A stretch of DNA of 14,103 bases from Candidatus Aegiribacteria sp. (lineage in GTDB: Bacteria; Fermentibacterota; Fermentibacteria; Fermentibacterales; JCC-6): the NCBI GenBank assembly GCA_030638185.1, contig DAOWFD010000251.1:1-14103 (forward strand), written 5' to 3'. The translations under genes were made by a program, and so were the position numbers. How positions within the stretch are numbered: position 1 is the first letter of the stretch; the number at the start of each line of letters is the position of its first letter. This document shows positions 7,749-14,050 of this stretch, piece by piece. Under the pieces are notes generated by a model. The model ran no database searches. It saw only the letters and a program-made list of their open reading frames with translations, and was not told the origin of the DNA.

Positions 7749-8284
7749 GCGAAGGGACTCCTGAAGTTCTCAATAATTCTGGCCAGGGTTCTGTGTTCCG
7801 CAAGAACGCGGTACTCCAGGAGTTTAAGGACTGTCTTGAAGTGCTTCCATTCCTCACCGAAATTATCGCTGGCGCCTATCAGTTCTTCTGCTTCTCTGAT
7901 GCTTTCTTTGAAGTAATCTGAGGCTGTCATGTTATCAATATCATGTTCAAGGGATTTGATGATCTGCGTAAACTCCCCGCTATCCAGCCAGATTCCACCG
8001 CATTCGCTGCAGTAATCTATCTGGACTCCCGTATCAGCGTAACCTACCGAAGCCATCTTCTCTCCGCAGAAAGGGCATTGAACGGATTCCCTTTTCACAT
8101 GAAAACCATCGGTTTCCTTCCAGAGATCGATCTCCATCCAGGCAAGGTCACTGTCAGCCTGGTTCCTTGCCTGCCTCAGCTCATTTCTGTCGAACCAGGT
8201 TCCCCTGCAGGAAGGACATGTATCGATCCTCACTCCGAGAAGCTCCGACGCCTTCAATTTATCTTGGCATTTTGGACAGTTCAT
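7745..8284 (-). CDS. Double zinc-ribbon (zf-TFIIB type) protein
   Basis: A 179-residue protein. Two similar zinc ribbons occupy 3-36 (Cys 3, 6, 23, 26) and 70-105 (Cys 70, 73, 92, 95). Each has CPxC, then about 16-18 residues, then CxxCxGxW(F/L)D, the hallmark of the TFIIB-like zinc-ribbon family (PF13453 style). Residues about 105-179 are predicted helical with no recognised motif. The ATG overlaps the stop of the upstream gene (TAATG), with GAGGAG 8 nt upstream, so translation is coupled to the CitD-CitE fusion. Proteins with this domain are widespread in bacteria and mostly uncharacterised; metal binding is the only safe inference. The location is cytoplasmic, as no signal peptide is present. 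Confidence 0.85.
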   Translation of the reverse strand: MNCPKCQDKLKASELLGVRIDTCPSCRGTWFDRNELRQARNQADSDLAWMEIDLWKETDGFHVKRESVQCPFCGEKMASVGYADTGVQIDYCSECGGIWLDSGEFTQIIKSLEHDIDNMTASDYFKESIREAEELIGASDNFGEEWKHFKTVLKLLEYRVLAEHRTLARIIENFRSPFA

Positions 8285-9486
8285 TATTCCTTCTCCTCTT
8301 CCCGCCAGTTAATTGAGATCAACCCCAGTCTGATGGCGTTATCCATAACTACTTGAGCCTGCTTCGCTACTGGAGGGTCAATCATTTTCGAACCAAGAGC
8401 AACTGCTCCCAACCCCTCAGATGCAGCCTGTTCCATGGCTATAACTATCCGTTTAGCCTTGTCCAGCGCTACGCTGCTCGGCAGAAAGCCCTCGTTTATA
8501 ATGGGTACCTGTCCGGGATGAATGCATCCCTTTCCTACAAAACCCAGCGTTTTTGCACGGCGTACCGATTCTCTTAGTCCATCTTCGTTCTTCACGTCCG
8601 CATACACCGTATCAATAGGCTGGAGCCCGGCTGCCCTTGCTGCCAGAACTATCAAGCTTCTTGCGGTAAAGCTCTCCGTACCCTCGGCTGTGGGAGTAAT
8701 CCCTATCTCAGCAGACAGGTCCTGAAGCCCGAGAGTGAGAGCTGCCGATTCATCGGGAACAGCCCTGGCGATATCAAGGGCATTGAACACGCCCAGAGGG
8801 CTTTCTATGATGGGCATGAGCCATACTCCCGCTACCCGACCGCAAAGCTCCGAAGCTTTCTCCACCATATCCCTTACTATGGAAACCTGATCGGGAATTT
8901 CCACCTTGGGAATGAGAATATGCTGAACCGGCTGTGGCACTATCCAGTCAAGATCATCAATAGCGTATTCCCCTTGATTTATTCGGACCATTACCTCCAT
9001 GCCGCCGAAATCAAGGTTCGCCAGCGCATGAGCTACCATAATCCTTGCTTCGAATTTTCTGTCGGGAGATACGCTGTCTTCAAGGTCAAGAATAACACCA
9101 TCAGCTCCTGAAGACATCGCTTTTTCCATGAACCTCGGACGGTTACCTGGAACGTAAAGTCTGGACCTCCTTGGAATATCCCTTCCTGACGGTTCTATAT
9201 TCCGGGCTGGAGGAAGAGCGGGAAAATTGTTTCCAAGCACTTTTCTGACCGCAGCCTCAAACCTTGCAGCGGCAACGAATGGAGCAGCTCCGCAGTCCTC
9301 CACCTCTACCGTACCTATGGAAATGCCCATCCGCGCTGCAGTATCCGTGATAGCTTTCTCAAGAATTTCCTTTGATGCTTCAGTGTTCACTGTTATTCGG
9401 AGTTCAGTATCCGTATTCTCGTATGAAATCCTGCAGTCGGATTTTACCTTAGGGCCCGAATAACCGCATGAGGCTTTATCTGGCAT
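8284..9486 (-). CDS. CitD-CitE fusion: acyl-carrier-like domain plus citrate lyase beta-type lyase
   Basis: A 400-residue protein. ATG 9486 is preferred over GTG 9492 because AAGGAG then sits 5 nt upstream. Residues about 1-85 resemble the citrate lyase acyl carrier (CitD): G-rich start, KSDCRI (15-20), then GAAPFVAAARFEAAVRK (66-82). Residues about 107-400 are a CitE-type TIM barrel: SRLYVPGNRPRFMEKA (108-123), DGVILDLEDSV (129-139), VRIN (167-170), PIIESPLG (225-232) with the expected catalytic/Mg-binding Glu, GLQDLSAEIG (253-262), and GKGCIHPGQVPIIN (318-331). Citrate lyase and its relatives cleave citrate or similar acyl thioesters. No CitF (alpha) or CitC/G/X maturation gene lies in the window, so a related lyase (for example of citramalyl or malyl thioesters) is possible. 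It lies 46 nt after the CcdA-like gene. Confidence 0.82.
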   Translation of the reverse strand: MPDKASCGYSGPKVKSDCRISYENTDTELRITVNTEASKEILEKAITDTAARMGISIGTVEVEDCGAAPFVAAARFEAAVRKVLGNNFPALPPARNIEPSGRDIPRRSRLYVPGNRPRFMEKAMSSGADGVILDLEDSVSPDRKFEARIMVAHALANLDFGGMEVMVRINQGEYAIDDLDWIVPQPVQHILIPKVEIPDQVSIVRDMVEKASELCGRVAGVWLMPIIESPLGVFNALDIARAVPDESAALTLGLQDLSAEIGITPTAEGTESFTARSLIVLAARAAGLQPIDTVYADVKNEDGLRESVRRAKTLGFVGKGCIHPGQVPIINEGFLPSSVALDKAKRIVIAMEQAASEGLGAVALGSKMIDPPVAKQAQVVMDNAIRLGLISINWREEEKE

Positions 9487-9532
9487 ATTCACTCCTTACA
9501 GATGGGATATCAGATATCGCAACATTGCTAAT

Positions 9533-10669
9533 CTAATGCAGAATATCACAGGTTGAACACTCCGCAGGGGAACAGGTCAGAGGATTCATCATCAGGAATA
9601 CGAACCCTGAATCGGGGTGACATACAAAACTGTACCTTTTCAGAAATGACTGAATCCCCCTTACCCTCTCAGCGCAGTAGGGCTGATACTCAACGGCAAA
9701 GGTTCTCATTCGCATATCCACCAGATACGAGGTAAAGGTATCCTGCCACTGCTCCGTTCCAATACCGGACCTCTCGTCAACCCAATGCGGAACTATTACG
9801 GCTGAAAGCCCGGGAATTGGAGCCACCTCTTCACGCCAGCCGTCCGTGGTTGTCTTCACCAGTTTGATTGGCGGTAGTCCTGTCCCATTCATCTCTTCTG
9901 CAAGCTGACTTCCCATATCATCATCATCGTCACTGAATGATACAATGTACAATGTATCCGAGTCCTCTATGGAAAAGATATTACTGTTGTCAGTGTCCGA
10001 TATTCCCGACGTTTCTACAGCATTCTGTTCGTACTGACTTCTCAGGGATGGCCGTGTAATCCATGTTACAAGACCTCGAACCCCCATGGCTCCGAAATAA
10101 ATTGCTACCACTACCGCTATCATTCTTGCAGCCTTAGTAATCCAATCCTTCATGGTTAGAAGACCGAAGAGGGCAAACGGAAGCATGTAAACCGTGGTTC
10201 CCACAAAGAAGCCTATAAAGAGCATCATACCGCTGACGGGTCCGCTTGACCCAAAGGCTCCTGTAAGCGCGATGAGAAAAGAGGGACACACCGAAAAGCC
10301 TGTGAGAATTCCAAGTAGGAAAGGGCTTCTCGTTATTTTCAGCACCTTCCCCGTGTGACAGCCGGTGCATGCCTTGCGAATCCTCACAACTGACAGAAGC
10401 AGATAAAGGGAGAACAGTATGTATCCCGTAAGGGTAAGCGGAATCCGTACGGTAACCGGTATCGCTCCTCCGAGCATTCCCACCAGACCGCCAAAGATGA
10501 CGTAGGCTATGAACCTGCCGCCGTTCAGTTTGAGAATGACCCACAGAGGTTGAAACCCAGTTCGTCTCTCGCCCATCAGATAAGAAGCGTATATAGGACC
10601 GCATGAAGCGAGACAGACGGTTCCTGTGGCAAGTCCCAGGGTCAATCCGGTACTGAATCCCTCAAACAA
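9533..10669 (-). CDS. CcdA/DsbD-like (TauE/SafE-type) membrane protein with Cys-rich C-terminal extension
   Basis: A 378-residue protein starting at TTG 10669, with AGAGGA 7 nt upstream. Residues 1-205 contain about six membrane segments in the DsbD/CcdA-like arrangement. TM1 has CLASCGP (19-25) and a later segment has FSVCPS (125-130), so Cys23 and Cys128 sit where the redox Cys pair of CcdA/DsbD is expected. A loop carries CTGC (101-104). Residues 206-378 are a soluble extension I do not recognise, with an Asp run (247-251) and a terminal cluster TCSPAECSTCDILH (365-378). CcdA-type proteins move thiol electrons from the cytoplasm to the periplasm. Its place right after exported ferredoxins and a barrel suggests reductant supply or maturation for that system, but a metal or sulfite exporter cannot be excluded. 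Confidence 0.72.
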   Translation of the reverse strand: MFEGFSTGLTLGLATGTVCLASCGPIYASYLMGERRTGFQPLWVILKLNGGRFIAYVIFGGLVGMLGGAIPVTVRIPLTLTGYILFSLYLLLSVVRIRKACTGCHTGKVLKITRSPFLLGILTGFSVCPSFLIALTGAFGSSGPVSGMMLFIGFFVGTTVYMLPFALFGLLTMKDWITKAARMIAVVVAIYFGAMGVRGLVTWITRPSLRSQYEQNAVETSGISDTDNSNIFSIEDSDTLYIVSFSDDDDDMGSQLAEEMNGTGLPPIKLVKTTTDGWREEVAPIPGLSAVIVPHWVDERSGIGTEQWQDTFTSYLVDMRMRTFAVEYQPYCAERVRGIQSFLKRYSFVCHPDSGFVFLMMNPLTCSPAECSTCDILH

Positions 10670-10675
10670 AGAAAT

Positions 10676-10746
10676 GTCCTCTCACTTAATGTTTTACAGG
10701 GACATCCTGCAATGTCCCTGTACTGAATTCCGCAGTTTCAGAGGAC
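10676..10746 (-). promoter_or_regulatory. Nested inverted repeats that may sequester the CcdA-like gene's ribosome site
   Basis: An inner perfect 10-bp inverted repeat (ACAGGGACAT 10696-10705; ATGTCCCTGT 10712-10721; 6-nt loop) is enclosed by an outer 7-bp pair (10676-10682 with 10740-10746). On the minus-strand transcript the outer downstream arm, AGAGGAC, is the Shine-Dalgarno of the CcdA-like gene. No U-tract follows the inner stem, so it is not a classical terminator; partial processing or translational control between barrel and CcdA-like gene is more likely. Confidence 0.5.
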
Positions 10747-10749
10747 CTG

Positions 10750-11955
10750 TTAAAAATTGAAAGAACCAGGATAGAACTCTAGACCTGCTCTTAAACGCCA
10801 CCAGTTCTGATTCGTAGCCAGATTGGTTCTTTCCTGCTCGACTATGCCCCATATCCGGGCGGTATTCCCGAACTGGTATTCAAGCCCAGGACCGAATACA
10901 TACCTCTTTCTGTCAGGGCCTGCTCCTGCAACCGATGTGGGTGTAACACGCGCTTCAGCATCGAACAATATGGAAAGCCCTCTGTAGAGGTTAGTCCGTG
11001 AGAATATTCCTACCCGTTCCGTTCGTATTGAAGATCTGGAGAGTTTTCCAAAGATCACTATGGAGGAAGCAATGTCATTTGATCTCATGAATCGGTATAC
11101 AATTCTCGATTCAGCCAACGTACAAGCTGATCTTGTTACACCCTCATCGAAATCGATAACAGATTCAAAGGTTGTGTTTACCGATACTGAGGGTATGACC
11201 ATCTGCACCAGCCTGACCCTTGACGTCAGTCTATCGGCAATAGTGTGATCATTAAAATCCGAACCATCGTAGACGGAATAGGTCACATCTCCACTGACGA
11301 ACATGTTCGCGGGAAGCAATTGTGGCTGCACCGCAACGCTGGCATCTATCCTGCTCCAGGTTGCCTCGTAATTTATGAAATCCGAGCTTGTTCTATGGTT
11401 TAGACCGGCCACGGTAAGAGAAGGACCCCAGGGGGAATCCCACGTTAAGCCACCGCTTATGCGGGTTTCAGTCCATGCAAGATCGTAATCATCTTCCTGC
11501 CTGAGATCCCTGTTCCAATATAGACCCCTCGCGAAAAGGTGAATGTCCTCCGAAACATCGGCTTCAATACCAAGACCGGGTCTTATGAAACCATCTCTGT
11601 TAGCAACTCCAGCCTGCAGTGGCAGAACAATTTCCGGCTTTTTGTCACCAATATCAACAGTCCAGCAGACATCCGGGTTTATGCTTACAGGCCCTACCTC
11701 TATTGCAAAATCAACATCAGTCCTGCTGTAGGAATTAAGTATCCTCGGCACAACACCGGTACTGTCTTCGTGGGAAAATCTCTGGTGAACTACAAGGCCC
11801 CAGCTGCCGCCCTTCAGCAGACCTCCCAGATCCAGTCTGCCCATTTGGGGAGAAAGACTGTCCCCTCCCGTCTGGACATCCATCCACCCATCAACGGACA
11901 CCGCCAGTGTAAGTGCCGGAAGCAGAAGAACGAAGAGAAATATAGAAGTTCTCAT
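10750..11955 (-). CDS. Outer-membrane beta-barrel protein coupled to exported ferredoxins
   Basis: A 401-residue protein. ATG 11955 is chosen over the upstream in-frame start at 12009 because it gives a classical signal peptide (MRTSIFLFVLLLPALTLAVS) and overlaps the stop of the preceding ferredoxin gene (TGATG). The mature protein is a series of alternating hydrophobic/polar strands separated by Asp/Asn/Gly-rich turns, with no long hydrophobic helix, and it ends in Phe (RAGLEFYPGSFNF), the usual C-terminal signature for barrel assembly. I recognise no specific porin family and see no heme or Fe-S motif. One-base overlap with the ferredoxin lipoprotein gene implies coupled translation and probably a shared complex. 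A transport or electron-conduit sheath role is inference. Confidence 0.75.
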   Translation of the reverse strand: MRTSIFLFVLLLPALTLAVSVDGWMDVQTGGDSLSPQMGRLDLGGLLKGGSWGLVVHQRFSHEDSTGVVPRILNSYSRTDVDFAIEVGPVSINPDVCWTVDIGDKKPEIVLPLQAGVANRDGFIRPGLGIEADVSEDIHLFARGLYWNRDLRQEDDYDLAWTETRISGGLTWDSPWGPSLTVAGLNHRTSSDFINYEATWSRIDASVAVQPQLLPANMFVSGDVTYSVYDGSDFNDHTIADRLTSRVRLVQMVIPSVSVNTTFESVIDFDEGVTRSACTLAESRIVYRFMRSNDIASSIVIFGKLSRSSIRTERVGIFSRTNLYRGLSILFDAEARVTPTSVAGAGPDRKRYVFGPGLEYQFGNTARIWGIVEQERTNLATNQNWWRLRAGLEFYPGSFNF

Positions 11956-12203
11956 CAGTATATCGCTCCTTCCGGGCACTCTTCCACACACCTGTAGCAG
12001 AAATGACACAGGGAGGGATTAATGACAGCATCGCCATCGATAATTTCAATGGCGTTGTAGGGGCAGACTTTCATGCATTCTCCACACCCGGTGCAGTCGT
12101 CAGTATTGACAAGAAGCTGAGTGCTTTCCACAGGCCCCTTGCAGGCGATGAACATAATGAACACAGCCGCTATTACAGCAAGTGCCTTAACGGATCGCGT
12201 CAT
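11955..12203 (-). CDS. Small ferredoxin lipoprotein (2 x [4Fe-4S])
   Basis: An 82-residue protein with ATG 12203 and GGGGG about 10 nt upstream inside the preceding gene, which it overlaps by 17 nt. Residues 1-21 form a signal with lipobox-like end FIAC (Cys21), so it is probably membrane-anchored outside the cytoplasm. Two canonical cluster motifs follow: Cys 37/40/43/47 (CTGCGECMKVCP) and Cys 66/69/72/76 (CHFCYRCVEECP). This is a bacterial-type two-cluster ferredoxin that would relay low-potential electrons. Export of an isolated ferredoxin with a Sec-like signal is unusual. It is the last ferredoxin of four in a row and its TGA overlaps the ATG of the barrel gene. Confidence 0.85.
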   Translation of the reverse strand: MTRSVKALAVIAAVFIMFIACKGPVESTQLLVNTDDCTGCGECMKVCPYNAIEIIDGDAVINPSLCHFCYRCVEECPEGAIY

Positions 12204-12420
12204 AACTGCATACCCCCTGACAGAACCCGCAGCCTATGCATTTTCCCGGATCTATGTGAGACTTTCCGTCGATTATTTCTATCGCATCTACAGGGCATAC
12301 CTCTTCGCAGTCACCGCATCCTGTGCATACGGAGCGGTCAACCCTGAAGAAGGTTTCTGCCAGAGTGACGGTGGCAAGAATTAATATTACGGTTGTTATT
12401 ATTATTGCTCTCCGGGTCAT
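12187..12420 (-). CDS. Small exported ferredoxin (2 x [4Fe-4S])
   Basis: A 77-residue protein whose ATG overlaps the stop of the preceding gene (ATGA). Residues 1-21 look like a cleavable signal (MTRRAIIITT..., ending TLA-E). The TRR is faintly Tat-like, but the core is long and hydrophobic as in Sec signals. The mature part is almost only the two-cluster ferredoxin fold: Cys 32/35/38/42 and Cys 61/64/67/71. It would be a soluble periplasmic electron carrier if the signal is cleaved. It is 36% identical or better by eye to its downstream neighbour in the cluster region, suggesting duplication; this is a visual impression only. Confidence 0.85.
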   Translation of the reverse strand: MTRRAIIITTVILILATVTLAETFFRVDRSVCTGCGDCEEVCPVDAIEIIDGKSHIDPGKCIGCGFCQGVCSYDAIR

Positions 12421-12911
12421 TGAACTGATCCCTGGATAAACTCCTCAATACTCTCCTCGGTTACCCCGAACAGACCGTAATGCAAGCTGGAAGATGGGGC
12501 GAAAATAGCTTCCACAGGACATACATTTGAGCATATTCCGCAGGCTATGCACAAACCAGGATTAATTGCAGCCTTTCCGTCTATATCCTCTGTTATAGCG
12601 TCTGTAGGGCATCGATTGATGCATATGCCGCATGCAATACACTTATCCGGATCAACAATAAATGCTCCCTGAATCTGAACGGATGTCGGAAATACCCCGC
12701 TGGAATCGGGATATACGGTCGCGAGAATGACTCCCCAGTCGGGATCTTCTGTTTCGTATGCTGTCTCCGAGCAACGAAGTACCAATGAATCGTAGCTTCC
12801 TTCAAACTGTTCCCACTGGATGACGCTTCCGATGGCATCCAGCGAGAATGTTATGGAAGCTGTAATAGTTGAGACAAGAACAAGTATAACTGACGGTATC
12901 AGTGTTTTCAT
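12417..12911 (-). CDS. Exported ferredoxin with N-terminal beta-rich domain
   Basis: A 164-residue protein. ATG 12911 overlaps the stop of the four-cluster lipoprotein gene (ATGA), and a strong ribosome site AAGGAGGTG lies about 8-10 nt upstream within that gene. Residues 1-19 are a Sec-type signal. Residues about 25-83 form a short strand-rich domain of unknown type. Two cluster motifs follow: Cys 91/94/97/101 (CIACGICINRCP) and Cys 121/124/127/131 (CIACGICSNVCP). A 30-residue tail (135-164) has no Cys. The beta domain plus ferredoxin layout mirrors the preceding gene in shorter form, suggesting the pair are related components of one electron-transfer assembly. Confidence 0.85.
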   Translation of the reverse strand: MKTLIPSVILVLVSTITASITFSLDAIGSVIQWEQFEGSYDSLVLRCSETAYETEDPDWGVILATVYPDSSGVFPTSVQIQGAFIVDPDKCIACGICINRCPTDAITEDIDGKAAINPGLCIACGICSNVCPVEAIFAPSSSLHYGLFGVTEESIEEFIQGSVQ

Positions 12912-13729
12912 TCTGCAACCACCTCCTTCATTATTGACCAGAGCCCGTACTCATGACACTGAATAAAACACTGGCCACAATTTATGCAAAGGTCATAGTC
13001 TATATGTATAAGACCGGAATCCTCTCCGATTGTGTTCCAGTCAGGTGTGTACCAGATAGCGTCAACAGGACATCCGGGTCCGCATGAATCCTGCAATATG
13101 AAACACTCGTAAGCACAGTCACCACACCAGGTCTCAAGGTTCTTGTATCGAAGCCTGTATCTCCCCACGGCTGAAACAACCTCAGACTGTGTATTACCTG
13201 ATCCCATAGCCCTCATCGCAAAGTAGTAAGCCTGTCCGAAACGGCTATCGGTAATTGCGTTGACAGGACAAACACTCACGCACTCACCGCAGGCAGTACA
13301 CTTGCTGAGATCAATCACCGCTTTTCCTTCAATGAGGCTCATGGCATTCTGAGGACATGCGTCAACACACAGCCCGCACGAGATACATGTATTCTCAAAC
13401 ACTTCAGGCTGCACCTGCACATGTGCAATCATATCTGTACTGTCGGCGGCGGGAACCGAGTCAATTCTCAGCGCGGTATCCCAGTTTGAGTCGTTGATGG
13501 GATGGGGAGATATTCTGATATCGTACCACTCAGCATTCTCGGCAGCTGTCCATCTGAGAGTAAATGTGGAACTCTCTCCTTCAACCAGTTCTCCGTATGT
13601 AAGGCCCGTATCAACCAGAAGCTCAGTACTGAGATCCGGTCCGGTACCGGGCACCTGGTCTTCAGCGAGACAGGAAACCAAGAGCAGAGTCAATGCAAGT
13701 ATGGTAAAGAGCGTAGCAGTATTATTCAA
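12908..13729 (-). CDS. Ferredoxin lipoprotein with FN3/Ig-like domain and up to four [4Fe-4S] clusters
   Basis: A 273-residue protein. I chose TTG 13729: AAGGAG (13742-13737) is 7 nt upstream and the product begins with a clean lipoprotein signal ending LLVSC (Cys20). The longer open frame to 13861 would put about 44 unlikely residues before it and extend upstream of the promoter. Residues about 45-105 look like a fibronectin-III or Ig-like strand domain (TLRWTAAENAEWYDIRIS). Cluster motifs are Cys 115/118/121/125, Cys 144/147/150/154, an altered set Cys 202/205/209/216/220, and Cys 248/251/254/258, the last with His where Pro is usual. It is the first gene of the operon and its TGA overlaps the next ATG. 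It is probably an anchored multi-cluster electron relay outside the cytoplasm. Confidence 0.82.
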   Translation of the reverse strand: MNNTATLFTILALTLLLVSCLAEDQVPGTGPDLSTELLVDTGLTYGELVEGESSTFTLRWTAAENAEWYDIRISPHPINDSNWDTALRIDSVPAADSTDMIAHVQVQPEVFENTCISCGLCVDACPQNAMSLIEGKAVIDLSKCTACGECVSVCPVNAITDSRFGQAYYFAMRAMGSGNTQSEVVSAVGRYRLRYKNLETWCGDCAYECFILQDSCGPGCPVDAIWYTPDWNTIGEDSGLIHIDYDLCINCGQCFIQCHEYGLWSIMKEVVAE

Positions 13730-13763
13730 TTGATTTCTCCTTATGAATTTCTGAGTTTTCTGA

Positions 13764-13792
13764 ACTATAACCATCAGGATTTTTGTTGTCAG
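13764..13792 (-). promoter_or_regulatory. Promoter of the ferredoxin operon
   Basis: On the minus strand, CTGACA (13792-13787, 5 of 6), a 17-nt spacer, and TATAGT (13769-13764, 5 of 6). The start would be near 13757, leaving a leader of about 28 nt with AAGGAG before TTG 13729. This position also supports the TTG start, because the upstream ATG candidates in the longer frame lie at or before the promoter. Confidence 0.6.
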
Positions 13793-13861
13793 CATCTTAT
13801 ATCCATAGTTAAATAATAGGTTATTAAGTTCCCGGTGTAAATTAATGCGGATTATATGCAC

Positions 13862-13890
13862 TTGCTGAAATCACTTCCTCACGGCATATT
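13862..13890 (+). promoter_or_regulatory. Probable promoter of tRNA-Ser
   Basis: TTGCTG (13862-13867), a 17-nt spacer, and CATATT (13885-13890), ending 10 nt before the mature tRNA. The match to consensus is modest (3 and 4 of 6), but the spacing and position are right. Confidence 0.4.
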
Positions 13891-13900
13891 CTCGTCCCGC

Positions 13901-13992
13901 GGAGGGGTGCCGGAGCGGTTGAACGGGACGGTCTCGAAAACCGTTGACCCCCTATGTGGGGTCCGTGGGTTCGAATCCCACCCCCTCCGCCA
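13901..13992 (+). tRNA. tRNA-Ser (anticodon CGA)
   Basis: A 92-nt class II tRNA with acceptor GGAGGGG/CCCCTCC, T8-G9, anticodon stem ACGGT/ACCGT with loop CTCGAAA (anticodon CGA), a long variable arm with a GACCCC/GGGGTC stem, and T arm GTGGG-TTCGAAT-CCCAC. G73 and the CCA end are encoded. The long variable arm and CGA anticodon identify it as Ser, reading UCG. Confidence 0.96.
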
Positions 13993-14001
13993 GTTGATCA
14001 T

Positions 14002-14030
14002 ATTTTCAGAAATTCCGGCATTTTCAGAAA
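14002..14030. repeat. Short direct repeat after tRNA-Ser
   Basis: The 11-mer ATTTTCAGAAA occurs at 14002-14012 and again at 14020-14030, 18 nt apart. It is not part of the tRNA sequence, so it is not an obvious att duplication. Confidence 0.5.
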
Positions 14031-14033
14031 ATG

Positions 14034-14050
14034 ACTCGCGTTCCGCGAGT
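14034..14050 (+). terminator. Hairpin after tRNA-Ser, possible terminator
   Basis: ACTCGCG (14034-14040), loop TTC, CGCGAGT (14044-14050): a perfect 7-bp stem 41 nt after the tRNA. Only a weak T-rich stretch (ATTCT) follows, so termination is plausible but not certain. Confidence 0.35.

Noticed and set aside
11956..12009. Longer N-terminus of the beta-barrel protein from 12009
   Set aside because: It would place 18 residues before a classical signal peptide; the ATG at 11955 overlaps the preceding stop, as elsewhere in this operon.
13730..13861. N-terminal extension of the ferredoxin lipoprotein up to 13861
   Set aside because: A TTG with a strong ribosome site and a lipoprotein signal begins at 13729, and a near-consensus promoter lies inside the extension.
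13901..14050. tRNA-Ser as an integration site with flanking att repeat
   Set aside because: The direct repeats after the tRNA do not copy its 3' end, and no integrase or phage-like gene is in the window.
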